From Embleya sp051903075 (GTDB lineage Bacteria; Actinomycetota; Actinomycetes; Streptomycetales; Streptomycetaceae), in contig NZ_CP182423.1 of NCBI RefSeq assembly GCF_051903075.1, forward strand, positions 1,302,001-1,366,000: a stretch of 64,000 nucleotides of DNA, read 5' to 3'. The position numbers and the translations under genes are program-made. Positions 34,827-42,116 of the stretch are shown in pieces. Numbering within the stretch: the first letter of the stretch is position 1; the number at the start of each line of letters is the position of its first letter. Under the pieces are notes generated by a model. The model saw only the letters and a list, made by a program, of their open reading frames with translations. It was not told the origin of the DNA and searched no databases.

Positions 34827-34842
34827 TGCTAGTGTGCTAGCA
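34827..34842 (+). promoter_or_regulatory. Repeated TGCTAG operator and leaderless promoter of RHH operon
   Basis: TGCTAG occurs at 34827-34832 and again at 34835-34840, eight bases apart, and the second copy extends to the palindrome TGCTAGCA. A TAGCAT -10-like hexamer (34838-34843) ends seven bases before the GTG start at 34851, so the transcript is probably leaderless. Tandem half-sites are typical for ribbon-helix-helix proteins, so autoregulation is likely. Confidence 0.6.
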
Positions 34843-34850
34843 TCCCTGTC

Positions 34851-35030
34851 GTGGGTGACGAGGATGTGAAGCAGTTCAACGTGTATCTGCCGATCTCACT
34901 GATCAAGCAGGTCAAACACCGTGCCATCGAGTCGGAGCTGTCGCTGTCGGCGCTGGTCGCCGCCGCGCTGCGCGCCTACCTCGACGACACTCCGGGTGAA
35001 CGAGAGCCATCGTCCGAAAAGGAGAGCTGA
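34851..35030 (+). CDS. Small ribbon-helix-helix (CopG/MetJ-like) regulator
   Basis: A 59-residue protein. The start VGDEDVKQFNVYLPISLIKQ gives the beta strand (QFNVYLP) followed by helices IKQVKHRAIESE and LSALVAAALRAYLDD, the ribbon-helix-helix pattern of CopG/Arc proteins. The GTG at 34851 lies seven bases after a -10-like element and has no ribosome binding site, which suits a leaderless message. The stop is one base before the start of the VOC-family gene, so the two are coupled. It is not followed by a toxin, so an autoregulated operon is more likely than toxin-antitoxin. The fold call is by sequence pattern only. Confidence 0.8.
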   Translation: MGDEDVKQFNVYLPISLIKQVKHRAIESELSLSALVAAALRAYLDDTPGEREPSSEKES

Positions 35031-35031
35031 C

Positions 35032-35376
35032 ATGACGACCGAGGGCATCGAGGCCGTGTTCCTGGAGACGCACAACTGGGGCAGGGCCGCCAAGTTCTTC
35101 CAGGGACTGGGCTACGAGTTGGAGTTCTCGACCGGGCACAACTCCGGCCAACTGCGCAACGGCGACGGGCCGTTCGTATTCATCGCCGAGGTGCCCGAGA
35201 CCCGGGAGCCCGGGATGCGGCTGGTCCTGCGGGTGCCCGACGAGGACACGTTCCGGCCCGCCGACGGGGTCGAGGTGGTCACCCCGTTCGAGGACACCCA
35301 TTACGGGACCAGGGAGATGACCGTCCGCGACCCCGACGGGCGGGAGTGGACCCTGTCGGCGCCGGCCCGGCCGTGA
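35032..35376 (+). CDS. VOC/glyoxalase-fold protein
   Basis: A 114-residue protein of the vicinal-oxygen-chelate superfamily. Visible marks are IEAVFLETHNWGRAAKFFQG at the N terminus, and GTREMTVRDPDGREWTL at the C terminus, typical of the second babab half. A canonical set of metal ligands is not obvious, so it may be a binding or resistance-type protein rather than an enzyme. GGAG lies about seven bases before the ATG. It is the middle gene of a three-gene operon with an RHH regulator upstream and a methyltransferase downstream, whose start overlaps its stop. Confidence 0.87.
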   Translation: MTTEGIEAVFLETHNWGRAAKFFQGLGYELEFSTGHNSGQLRNGDGPFVFIAEVPETREPGMRLVLRVPDEDTFRPADGVEVVTPFEDTHYGTREMTVRDPDGREWTLSAPARP

Positions 35377-36269
35377 ACACCTCCGACGTCGACCGAACGG
35401 AGCGACCTGTGCCCGACGAACGTTTCGCGACGCCGGACAACACGGCGCTGCGGGTGGCCCTGTGGCGGGCCCTGCACCTGCGCCTCGATCCGGCGCCGCA
35501 CGTCTTCGAGGACGAGATCGGCCTGCGCATCGCCGATCCCGACCCGGACTGGCGCGAACGGCCGGACATGGATCCGGACCTGACCCGCTGGTTCCGGGCC
35601 GCGATCGTGGCCCGGGCCCGCTTCATCGACGACCTGGTGATCGAACAGGTCGAGCGCGGAGCGGAGCAATATCTCGTCCTCGGTGCCGGACTGGACACCT
35701 TCGTCCAGCGTCGACCGGAAGTCGCGGCCCGGATACGCGTGTTCGAGGTCGACCAACCCGGCCCCCAGGCGTGGAAGCGTCGGCGACTGGAGGAACTCGG
35801 CTACGGCGTCCCGGACCGACTGCACCTGGTGCCGGTCGACTTCGAATCGGGCGCCTCGTGGTGGGACGAGTTGACCGCCGCAGGATTCGACCCGACCCGG
35901 CCGACCGTGGTGGCCTCGACGGGCGTCGCCCTGTACCTGACCAGGCAGGCCAACACCGACACGCTGCGCCGGCTCGCGTCGCTGGCCCCGGGCTCCACGC
36001 TGGCCATGACGTTCCAACTGCCGCCGGAACTCCTCGACTCCGACGAACATCGCGCCGCGTTCCGGATCGCGATCGAGGGGGCCAAGGCGGCCGGGACGCC
36101 GTTCGTCAGCTTCTACCCACCGGAGGAACTCCCGGAGTCGGCCCGCGAGGTCGGTTTCGCCACGGCCCGACACGTGTCGGCGGCCGAGCTCAACGAGCGC
36201 TACTTCGCGCACCGCGCGGACGGACTGCGCACCTCCAGCGGCGAGGAGCTGCTGGTGGCGACCACCTGA
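35373..36269 (+). CDS. SAM-dependent methyltransferase, LCMT-like (TIGR00027 type)
   Basis: Class-I methyltransferase of the leucine-carboxyl-methyltransferase-like group common in actinobacteria, about 298 residues. Marks: TALRVALWRALH near the N terminus, RARFIDDLVIEQVERGAEQYLVLGAGLDTF (SAM-binding GAGLDT), RVFEVDQPGPQAWKR and the VASTGVALYLT segment. The family's substrates are mostly unknown. The GTG at 35373 overlaps the VOC stop (GTGA), implying coupling; an alternative GTG at 35409 has a good GGAG upstream and gives a shorter N terminus (VPDERFATPD) that fits the family start well. Third gene of the RHH-VOC operon. Confidence 0.88.
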   Translation: MNTSDVDRTERPVPDERFATPDNTALRVALWRALHLRLDPAPHVFEDEIGLRIADPDPDWRERPDMDPDLTRWFRAAIVARARFIDDLVIEQVERGAEQYLVLGAGLDTFVQRRPEVAARIRVFEVDQPGPQAWKRRRLEELGYGVPDRLHLVPVDFESGASWWDELTAAGFDPTRPTVVASTGVALYLTRQANTDTLRRLASLAPGSTLAMTFQLPPELLDSDEHRAAFRIAIEGAKAAGTPFVSFYPPEELPESAREVGFATARHVSAAELNERYFAHRADGLRTSSGEELLVATT

Positions 36270-36312
36270 CCGGGCTTTCGGGCGCCCGCGTTCGCGGATG
36301 CGGACGGTCCGC

Positions 36313-37314
36313 TCAGCGGCGCGGGCAGCCTCGGGTGGCCTCGGTGTGCGAACGCTCGAAGAAGGTTCGACCGCCGCCGTAGCTCCACGGGAGATGGAAG
36401 CCGTGGTGGTCGGTGGCGTCGAACCGCATCGCGAGTTCGGACCAGCGCTGCGACTTGGCCAGGGCGTAGCCGAGCGCGCTGTGATCGGACAGCGCGCTCG
36501 GCGAGCGCGGCGAGCCGTCGACCGGGTAGCGGTCCAGGGCGGTGTCCAGGTCGCGCTGCCGGGACTCGGCGAGCCAGAAGGCCGTGTCGTCGGCGGCGCC
36601 GTCCCCGCTGCCGTGCGTGTGCAGCGCGTACTCGATGTGCGCCTCGACCACGAGGATCACCAGGGGCGAGCCGTCGGGCGCCTCGGCCGCGGCCGTGCGG
36701 GCGAACGTGTACATCTCGTCGTGCGATCCGCACCATTTCTCGCACAGGTACTGCAATGCCGCGTCGTGCCCGGCACGGTGGTACGGATCGCGCTCGCGCA
36801 ACGCCGCCCAACGGGCGTCGAACACATCGCGCGCGACGCCGAGTCCGCGGCAGACCCACAACCACGAGACCCACGGGGTGGGATCGTCGCCGGCGGCCTC
36901 GGTCGCGAGCAGACAGGCGCGGTCGGCGTCGGCCAACAACGCCCGAAAATCGGCGAATTGCCGTCCGCCGGTGAGACTCGCCTGCTTCGCGGCGCGCGCG
37001 TTCCAGGCCGCGCGCACCATGGCGGCGGCCATCACCACCAGCGGGTCCGCCGATTCGGGGCGCTCCGCGCGCCACTTCCACACCCATTCGGGGTGCAGCG
37101 CGGCCGCCTCGCCCAACGCGGTCACGGCGACCACCCGCCGTGCCCAGTCGCGTCCCACCCGCTCCAATAACGCGGCGGCCGGCGTGAAATCGCCGTTACG
37201 CGCAAGGCCCTGCGCGACCGCGCGAACCTCGGCGTCGTCGAGCGCGGCGTCCGACACGAACACAGGCACCGGCGCCGACGATCGCGGCGACGTGAAACGA
37301 CCCCAAGCTGACAT
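36313..37314 (-). CDS. Uncharacterised soluble helical protein (DUF4034-like)
   Basis: Protein of 333 residues, all-helical in appearance with TPR-like alternation (DFTPAAALLERVG, HDAALQYLCEKW, HSALGYALAKSQRWSELAMRF). It resembles actinobacterial proteins annotated as DUF4034; this match is from memory and tentative. No signal peptide or membrane segment. ATG 37314 (MSAWGRF) was taken because upstream residues are not protein-like, though the ribosome binding site is weak. It converges on the methyltransferase gene of the RHH operon. No function can be proposed beyond a possible protein-protein scaffold. Confidence 0.62.
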   Translation of the reverse strand: MSAWGRFTSPRSSAPVPVFVSDAALDDAEVRAVAQGLARNGDFTPAAALLERVGRDWARRVVAVTALGEAAALHPEWVWKWRAERPESADPLVVMAAAMVRAAWNARAAKQASLTGGRQFADFRALLADADRACLLATEAAGDDPTPWVSWLWVCRGLGVARDVFDARWAALRERDPYHRAGHDAALQYLCEKWCGSHDEMYTFARTAAAEAPDGSPLVILVVEAHIEYALHTHGSGDGAADDTAFWLAESRQRDLDTALDRYPVDGSPRSPSALSDHSALGYALAKSQRWSELAMRFDATDHHGFHLPWSYGGGRTFFERSHTEATRGCPRR

Positions 37315-37521
37315 GGGCAAGGATCCTATGCGCCATCCTGACCCTCGGTCAGGGGGAGCGGGGCGGGACATGACGTCGACTCCGCATCCCGGTCGGCCGA
37401 TGAGCGTTTTGCGAAAAGAATGTCCAGGCAAGCCGGCATGTGCTCGCCTCATGGAGATTCCGCGACACAGCAGGCATTGCGGAGGGCAGGAAACGCGACG
37501 CTTCGGCTACCGTTACGGGCC

Positions 37522-37911
37522 ATGACGTATGTCACCGATCCGCGGGTCGACACCTACATCGACGCCCTGCCCGAATGGCAACAGGTCATTTGTCGCGAGG
37601 TCCGGGACCTGGTGCACGCCGCCGACGACGAGGTGGTCGAGACCATCAAGCGCACCGTCCGGCCCTACTTCGTCCTCCAGGGCAACATCTGCGCACTGCT
37701 CGCGGCCAAGGACCACGTCAACGTGTTCCTGTACGACGGCGCCATCGTCCCCGACCCCGAGGGGATCATCACCGGCGGCCACGACAACAAGACCGCCCGC
37801 ACGGTGGCCGTCCGCGAGGGCGAGACCATCAACGGTCCCGCCCTCAAGGCGATGTTCGAGCAGATCATCGCCAACAACCGCGCGGGCGGTTGGCGCAAGC
37901 TCAAGCAGTAG
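37522..37911 (+). CDS. DUF1801-family protein
   Basis: A 129-residue protein of the YdhG/DUF1801 type. Family marks: VDTYIDALPEWQQVICREVRDLVH, VVETIKRTVRPYFVLQGNICALLAAKDHVNVFLYDGA, and the closing PALKAMFEQIIANNRAGGWRKL. The fold is a small alpha/beta domain resembling frataxin and iron chaperones such as Fra of Bacillus; the function in actinobacteria is not established. ATG 37522 is the natural family start. It converges on the metallophosphoesterase gene with an 18-base gap and is transcribed divergently from the previous gene. Confidence 0.9.
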   Translation: MTYVTDPRVDTYIDALPEWQQVICREVRDLVHAADDEVVETIKRTVRPYFVLQGNICALLAAKDHVNVFLYDGAIVPDPEGIITGGHDNKTARTVAVREGETINGPALKAMFEQIIANNRAGGWRKLKQ

Positions 37912-37929
37912 CGGCCGTCACCTCGCCGG

Positions 37930-39870
37930 CTAGCGACCGATCATGAAGGCGTCCGGGCGCAGCGCGCGGTCGACGATGCGGACGTCGCCCACCCAGGCGT
38001 TGACGGTCTGGTCGAGCTTGCCGTCGTACGCGTAACCGCCCAGCATCCAGGGGAGGTTGAGTGTGGTCAGGCCGTTCGCGCGGGCCGTCGGGTTGCGCAC
38101 CACGGGGCAGCCGTCGATGTACATCGTGGTCTGCCGGGAGTCGTTCACGACGGCGACGTGCCACCACGCGTCCAGGGCCAGTTCGTGGCCCCAGTTGGTG
38201 GCCGAGCCGTCGCCGTCGAGCGGGTAGACGCACCACTGGAGTTCGCGTCCGCCCGACAGGCTCAGCGTGACCACCGGCTCCTGCGGGTCGCCCTTGGGCT
38301 TGCGCGCCTCGCCGCTCATCCCCCAGCGGCTCAGCAGCGCCGACCACGCGTCCTTGCCGCCGTCCCAGTCGGCGGGCAGCTTGAAGAAGGCCTCGACGGT
38401 GTATCCGGAGCGGAACGTCGCCCGGTTCAGCGGCGCGTCGTTCGCGGTCTGGAAGTGGCCGCCGCGCAGCGGGGACTTGCCGCCCGCGAGCCGGACGCTG
38501 CCGTGTCCGGGCTGGTCCGGGTGGTACTGCCCCGACCAGCTCACCGACCCGGCCGCCGCGCCCGGCGCCGGGATCAGGGTCAGGTCGTTGCCGCGTCCGG
38601 ACAGGTCCTTGACGCGCTGCCCGCCGGGTACGGGCGAGCCTTCCCGGTGCGAGCCGTCGAAGCGCCAGTAGGCGACGGTGCCGGGCACCACCATGCGGGC
38701 GGCCGGACGGGCCGGGCGCTGGGGGATCGGCGCGAAGCCCGCGAACCGCTTGTCGAAGTCGACCGGCACCGAGAAGTAGTCGTCGGGTCCGGTCAACTCC
38801 ATCTCGCGGCGCTCGAGTTCGTTGAGGTCGCGGCTGTTGCGACCGAGGATCCACGGGGACAGCGTCTCCACGTCGATGGTGTCGCGGTCCAGGTCGAAGT
38901 GGTAGAGCCGGATCATCGCGGCGCCGCCGAAGTAGCGGTTCTGGTAGTTGGTGATGTGCAGGTGTACGTCGTTGCCGGCGTCGTTGCGACGCGTGCTGCG
39001 GCCGGCCGGCCAGTAGTGGCCGTTGAGGGTGAGGAAGATCTGGTCGTTGCCCTTGATCAGTTCGTCCCACAACCGGCGGCCGTGGTCGGAGAATTCCGCC
39101 TCCCGGCCCGGGACGTCGGCGGAGACCAGTTCGTGGCTGGTCAGGATCACCGGCGAATGCGGGTGGTCCGCCATCACCTTGCGCGCCCACGCGATACTCG
39201 CGGGCGAGGGCCGCCAGTCCAGGGCGAGGACGAGCCATTCCCGTCCCCCGGCCTGGAACAGGTGGTAGGTGTTGTAGCCGTCCGGGGTGGCCCCGCCGAA
39301 CGAGCGTTTGCCGCGGAAGCGTTGCGGACCGAACGTGTCCAGGTACGCGGACCGGCCGCGCCGGTCGTCGGTGTTGGAATCGATGTCGTGGTTGCCCGCC
39401 AGCACGCTGTAGGCCACGCCCTTGCGGTCGAGCACCTCGAACGCCCGGCCGATGCCGTCGAATTCGGGCTTGCGGCCGTTCTGGGTGAGGTCGCCCAGGT
39501 GCGCCATGAAGACGATGTTGTCCTCGCGCGCGTGCTCCAGGATGTACCGGAAGGACGCCTCGATCGGCGCGGTGGTGATGCTCGGCTCGTCGAACATGTA
39601 CTGCGTGTCCGGCATCACCACCAGCGTGAATCGCCGACTGTCGCGGTCCGGACGCCACGCCGGCATGCCCTGCGCGTCCACCGGCGCGTCGGCGGCCGCG
39701 CCCTCGGCGCCGCCGTCCGTCCCGGCCGCGACGGCCGGGGAGATGCCGACCGCCCCCACCGCGGCGGCACCGGCTCCGGCCAGCGCCGCAGAGCGCAGGA
39801 ACGCCCGGCGGGCGGGCCCGGACAGGGGCGTGACGGGCTGGGGGCAATCGTCGTCGTGCTGCTCGCACAT
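37930..39870 (-). CDS. Tat-exported metallophosphoesterase with C-terminal LamG domain
   Basis: Exported phosphoesterase of 646 residues. A twin-arginine signal is clear (ARRAFLRSAALAG, hydrophobic core, then AVAAGTDG). The calcineurin-like domain spans about residues 80-345: MPDTQ, HLGDLTQNG, AGNHD, SHELVS and NGHYW supply the metal ligands. From about residue 420 a concanavalin-like LamG_3 domain follows (VAYWRFDGS, YTVEAFFKL, WWHVAVVND, TMYIDG). The combination suggests a secreted phosphodiesterase or phosphatase bound to glycan, acting for phosphate scavenging or on teichoic-acid-like polymers. Gene stands alone; no Pho box was identified by eye. Confidence 0.93.
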   Translation of the reverse strand: MCEQHDDDCPQPVTPLSGPARRAFLRSAALAGAGAAAVGAVGISPAVAAGTDGGAEGAAADAPVDAQGMPAWRPDRDSRRFTLVVMPDTQYMFDEPSITTAPIEASFRYILEHAREDNIVFMAHLGDLTQNGRKPEFDGIGRAFEVLDRKGVAYSVLAGNHDIDSNTDDRRGRSAYLDTFGPQRFRGKRSFGGATPDGYNTYHLFQAGGREWLVLALDWRPSPASIAWARKVMADHPHSPVILTSHELVSADVPGREAEFSDHGRRLWDELIKGNDQIFLTLNGHYWPAGRSTRRNDAGNDVHLHITNYQNRYFGGAAMIRLYHFDLDRDTIDVETLSPWILGRNSRDLNELERREMELTGPDDYFSVPVDFDKRFAGFAPIPQRPARPAARMVVPGTVAYWRFDGSHREGSPVPGGQRVKDLSGRGNDLTLIPAPGAAAGSVSWSGQYHPDQPGHGSVRLAGGKSPLRGGHFQTANDAPLNRATFRSGYTVEAFFKLPADWDGGKDAWSALLSRWGMSGEARKPKGDPQEPVVTLSLSGGRELQWCVYPLDGDGSATNWGHELALDAWWHVAVVNDSRQTTMYIDGCPVVRNPTARANGLTTLNLPWMLGGYAYDGKLDQTVNAWVGDVRIVDRALRPDAFMIGR

Positions 39871-40037
39871 GGTGCTTCTCCGGGCGCAGGCGGGGTGGGG
39901 GCATGCGCACGGTATTGGTTGGAAAACCCACGAAGATCATCCACACCGCCAACAACGGCCGACGACCGGGTGAATTCGCCGCCGGCACGCGGCCATGCCC
40001 CACCCGCCGTGTCCGCGCCCTCACCCGGAAGGCGGAT

Positions 40038-40628
40038 TCACCCCTGCCGGCTCTGCGGTACCCGCACCGACGCCATGCCCGCGGCGGTGGCGGCCCGGAT
40101 CCCCATCTCGGTGTCCTCGAAGACCAGACAGTCCGCGGGGGCGACGCCCAGGTGCGCGGCGGCGCGGAGGAACCCCTCGGGGTCGGGCTTGGCCCGCGTG
40201 TAGTCCTCGGCGCACACCAGCACGTCGAACCGGTCGAGCAGGCCGAGGGCGTCCAGCGACGAGGTGACCGAGTCGCGGGTGCTGCCGGAGACCACGGCGG
40301 TGGGTATCCGCCCGCACGCGTCGTCGATGTGCGCGAGTATCCCCGGTACGGGGGTCAGCTGCGGCAGATACTCCCGAAAGAGCAGTTCCCGCCGGCGGGC
40401 GACCGCCTCGACCGGCATGGCCAGACCCTGGTCCGCTTTGAGCGAGGCGATGATGTCCGTCACCGTTCGGCCGCCCCAGGCATAGAACAGGTCCTCGGGG
40501 AACGCGCAGTCCCACTCGTCCAGGGCCTGCTTCCAGGCCCGATAGTGCAGCGGCATGGAGTCGGCGATGGTTCCGTCGCAGTCGAACAGGTACGCGCGAA
40601 ACTCACCGGGCGGCAGGGAAATGATCAT
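40038..40628 (-). CDS. HAD-superfamily phosphatase (beta-phosphoglucomutase-like)
   Basis: HAD subfamily IA hydrolase of 196 residues with all four motifs: LFDCDGTIADS (nucleophile and acid Asp), VVSGST (motif II Ser), the Lys of RAKPDPEGFL, and VFEDTEMGIRAA (motif IV acid residues). The helical cap is of the small C1 type as in beta-phosphoglucomutases and sugar phosphatases. The substrate is probably a small phosphorylated sugar. Start ATG 40628 (MIISLPPGE). Divergently transcribed from the threonine leader and tRNA synthetase; the two promoters share fewer than 50 bases. Confidence 0.93.
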   Translation of the reverse strand: MIISLPPGEFRAYLFDCDGTIADSMPLHYRAWKQALDEWDCAFPEDLFYAWGGRTVTDIIASLKADQGLAMPVEAVARRRELLFREYLPQLTPVPGILAHIDDACGRIPTAVVSGSTRDSVTSSLDALGLLDRFDVLVCAEDYTRAKPDPEGFLRAAAHLGVAPADCLVFEDTEMGIRAATAAGMASVRVPQSRQG

Positions 40629-40676
40629 CGACTCACCGTATACCCGGCCGATCGCCTCTCTGCTACGGTTGCCGGC

Positions 40677-40730
40677 ATGAAGCGCGCTGCCATGATGACG
40701 ACGACGCCGGAGAGTGTCCCGGCGCGCTGA
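40677..40730 (+). CDS. Threonine-rich leader peptide
   Basis: A 17-residue frame, MKRAAMMTTTPESVPAR, ends in TGA at 40728-40730, 86 bases before the tRNA synthetase. It contains three consecutive threonine codons (ACG ACG ACG) after two Met. A 12-bp hairpin follows 17 bases after the stop codon. Together with the downstream threonyl-tRNA synthetase this fits ribosome-mediated attenuation by charged tRNA-Thr, as in the thr and other amino-acid leaders. A TACGGT -10-like element (40664-40669) ends seven bases before the ATG, so the leader may be translated from a leaderless message. No ribosome binding site is visible. Confidence 0.72.
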   Translation: MKRAAMMTTTPESVPAR

Positions 40731-40747
40731 CAGATGTCTTGGTCAAG

Positions 40748-40775
40748 AAGCCCCGGGGCGAGTGCCCCGGGGCTT
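40748..40775 (+). terminator. Attenuator hairpin upstream of the threonyl-tRNA synthetase gene
   Basis: AAGCCCCGGGGC (40748-40759) and GCCCCGGGGCTT (40764-40775) form a perfect 12-base stem with a GAGT loop. It lies between the Thr leader peptide and the synthetase start, so it can act as the terminator stem of an attenuator. No T tract follows. A competing antiterminator pairing could not be identified by eye. Confidence 0.75.
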
Positions 40776-40816
40776 CGGCTTGTGGTCACTCGCCCCACAT
40801 CAGCGAGGAGACCCCC

Positions 40817-42049
40817 ATGTACGACCACCGCAGGCTCGGCCGCGAGTTGGACCTGTTCGACACCGACCCGCTGATCGGCGCGGGACTGCCCTACTGGCTG
40901 CCCGACGGCGCCACCGTGCGGCACACCCTCGAGGAGTACATCCGGGGCGCGGAGCGCCGGGCGGGTTACCGGCACGTCTACTCGCCGGTGCTCGGCAAGC
41001 GGGAGTTGTACGAGATCTCGGGCCACTGGTCGCACTACAGCGACGACATGTTCCCGCCGATGGACCTCGGCGGCGAGCAGGTGGTGCTGCGGCCGAGCCT
41101 GTGTCCGCACCATGCGGTCATCTACCGATCCCGCGCCCACAGCTACCGCGAACTTCCGTTGCGGATGGCCGAGTTGGGCGGGATGTATCGCTCCGAGCTG
41201 TCCGGCGTGCTGGGTGGGCTGACCCGGGTGCGGGCGATCCAGCTCAACGACGCGCACATCTTCTGCACCATCGACCAGGTCGCCGACGAGGCGCGGGCCG
41301 CGCTGGAGATGATCCGCCGGGCGTACGAGGCGCTCGGCATCGAGGCGAGCCGCTACCGGCTCTCCCTCCCGGGTCCGGGCGGGAAGTACGTCGCCGCGCC
41401 GGAGAAGTGGAGTCGGGCCACCGCGTTGTTGCGGGACGTACTCGACCGCTCCGGCCTGCCGTACGAGGCGGCGGAGGGGGAGGCCGCGTTCTACGGCCCC
41501 AAGATCGACGTCCAGGTCACCGACGCGGCCGGCCGGGAGTCCACCCTGTCCACCGTCCAGGTCGACTTCCATCAGCCCGAGCGGTTCGACCTGCACTACA
41601 TCGGCGCCGACGGGGCCCGGCATCGGCCGGTGATGATCCACCGCAGCATCATCGGCAGCGTGGAACGGGCCGTGGCACACCTGATCGAGCAGCACGGCGG
41701 GGCCTTCCCCGCCTGGCTCGCGCCGACCCAGGTGGTGGTCCTGCCGATCACCGAGGCCGAGTGGCCGGGCGCCGAGGAGGTGGCCCGCCGCTGCGCCGAG
41801 CTCGGACTGCGGGCCGAGGTCGCGGGTCCGGAACGAGGCAGCCTCGGCGCCCGGATCCGGGAGGCGCGACTGGTCCCGTACCAGGCCGTGCTCGGCGCCC
41901 GCGAGGCCGCCGCCGACCACGTCGCGCTGCGCCTGCGCGACGGCCGCCGGCTCGACGCGCGACCGGCGGACGACGTACTCGCCCGGATCGCCGCCCTCGT
42001 CGCGGCGCACGCGGGCGAACTGTGGGAGGACGAGCACGCCGAGGTGTAG
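40817..42049 (+). CDS. thrS: Short threonyl-tRNA synthetase lacking the editing region
   Basis: Class-II threonyl-tRNA synthetase of 410 residues. It begins directly at the catalytic domain (LGRELDLFDTDPLIGAGLPYWLPDGA) and so lacks the N-terminal TGS and editing domains (about 240 residues) of housekeeping enzymes. The zinc triad is intact: Cys96 in LRPSLCPHH, His147 in DAHIFC and His275 in MIHRSIIGSVER, with spacing matching E. coli Cys334, His385 and His511. The anticodon-binding domain covers the last 100 residues. ATG 40817 follows GAGGAG. It is preceded by a Thr-rich leader peptide and hairpin, so it should be induced by threonine starvation. A paralogue used in stress or as a resistant target is likely. 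Confidence 0.92.
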   Translation: MYDHRRLGRELDLFDTDPLIGAGLPYWLPDGATVRHTLEEYIRGAERRAGYRHVYSPVLGKRELYEISGHWSHYSDDMFPPMDLGGEQVVLRPSLCPHHAVIYRSRAHSYRELPLRMAELGGMYRSELSGVLGGLTRVRAIQLNDAHIFCTIDQVADEARAALEMIRRAYEALGIEASRYRLSLPGPGGKYVAAPEKWSRATALLRDVLDRSGLPYEAAEGEAAFYGPKIDVQVTDAAGRESTLSTVQVDFHQPERFDLHYIGADGARHRPVMIHRSIIGSVERAVAHLIEQHGGAFPAWLAPTQVVVLPITEAEWPGAEEVARRCAELGLRAEVAGPERGSLGARIREARLVPYQAVLGAREAAADHVALRLRDGRRLDARPADDVLARIAALVAAHAGELWEDEHAEV

Positions 42050-42064
42050 GACCCACGGGAGTCG

Positions 42065-42104
42065 GGTGCCTCGCGCCGCGACGGTCGCCGCCGCGCGAGG
42101 CACC
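42065..42104. terminator. Bidirectional terminator between thrS and gyrB
   Basis: GGTGCCTCGCG (42065-42075) and CGCGAGGCACC (42094-42104) form a perfect 11-base stem around a GC-rich loop. It lies in the 67-base gap between two convergent genes and can terminate both. Confidence 0.75.
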
Positions 42105-42116
42105 GACACCCCCGCG

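Noticed and set aside
34851..35376. Toxin-antitoxin module (RHH plus partner)
   Set aside because: The partner is a VOC-fold protein, not a RelE/ParE or PIN toxin.
37901..40024. 707-codon minus-strand frame
   Set aside because: It overlaps the metallophosphoesterase gene in another frame; Arg/Pro-rich shadow without motifs.
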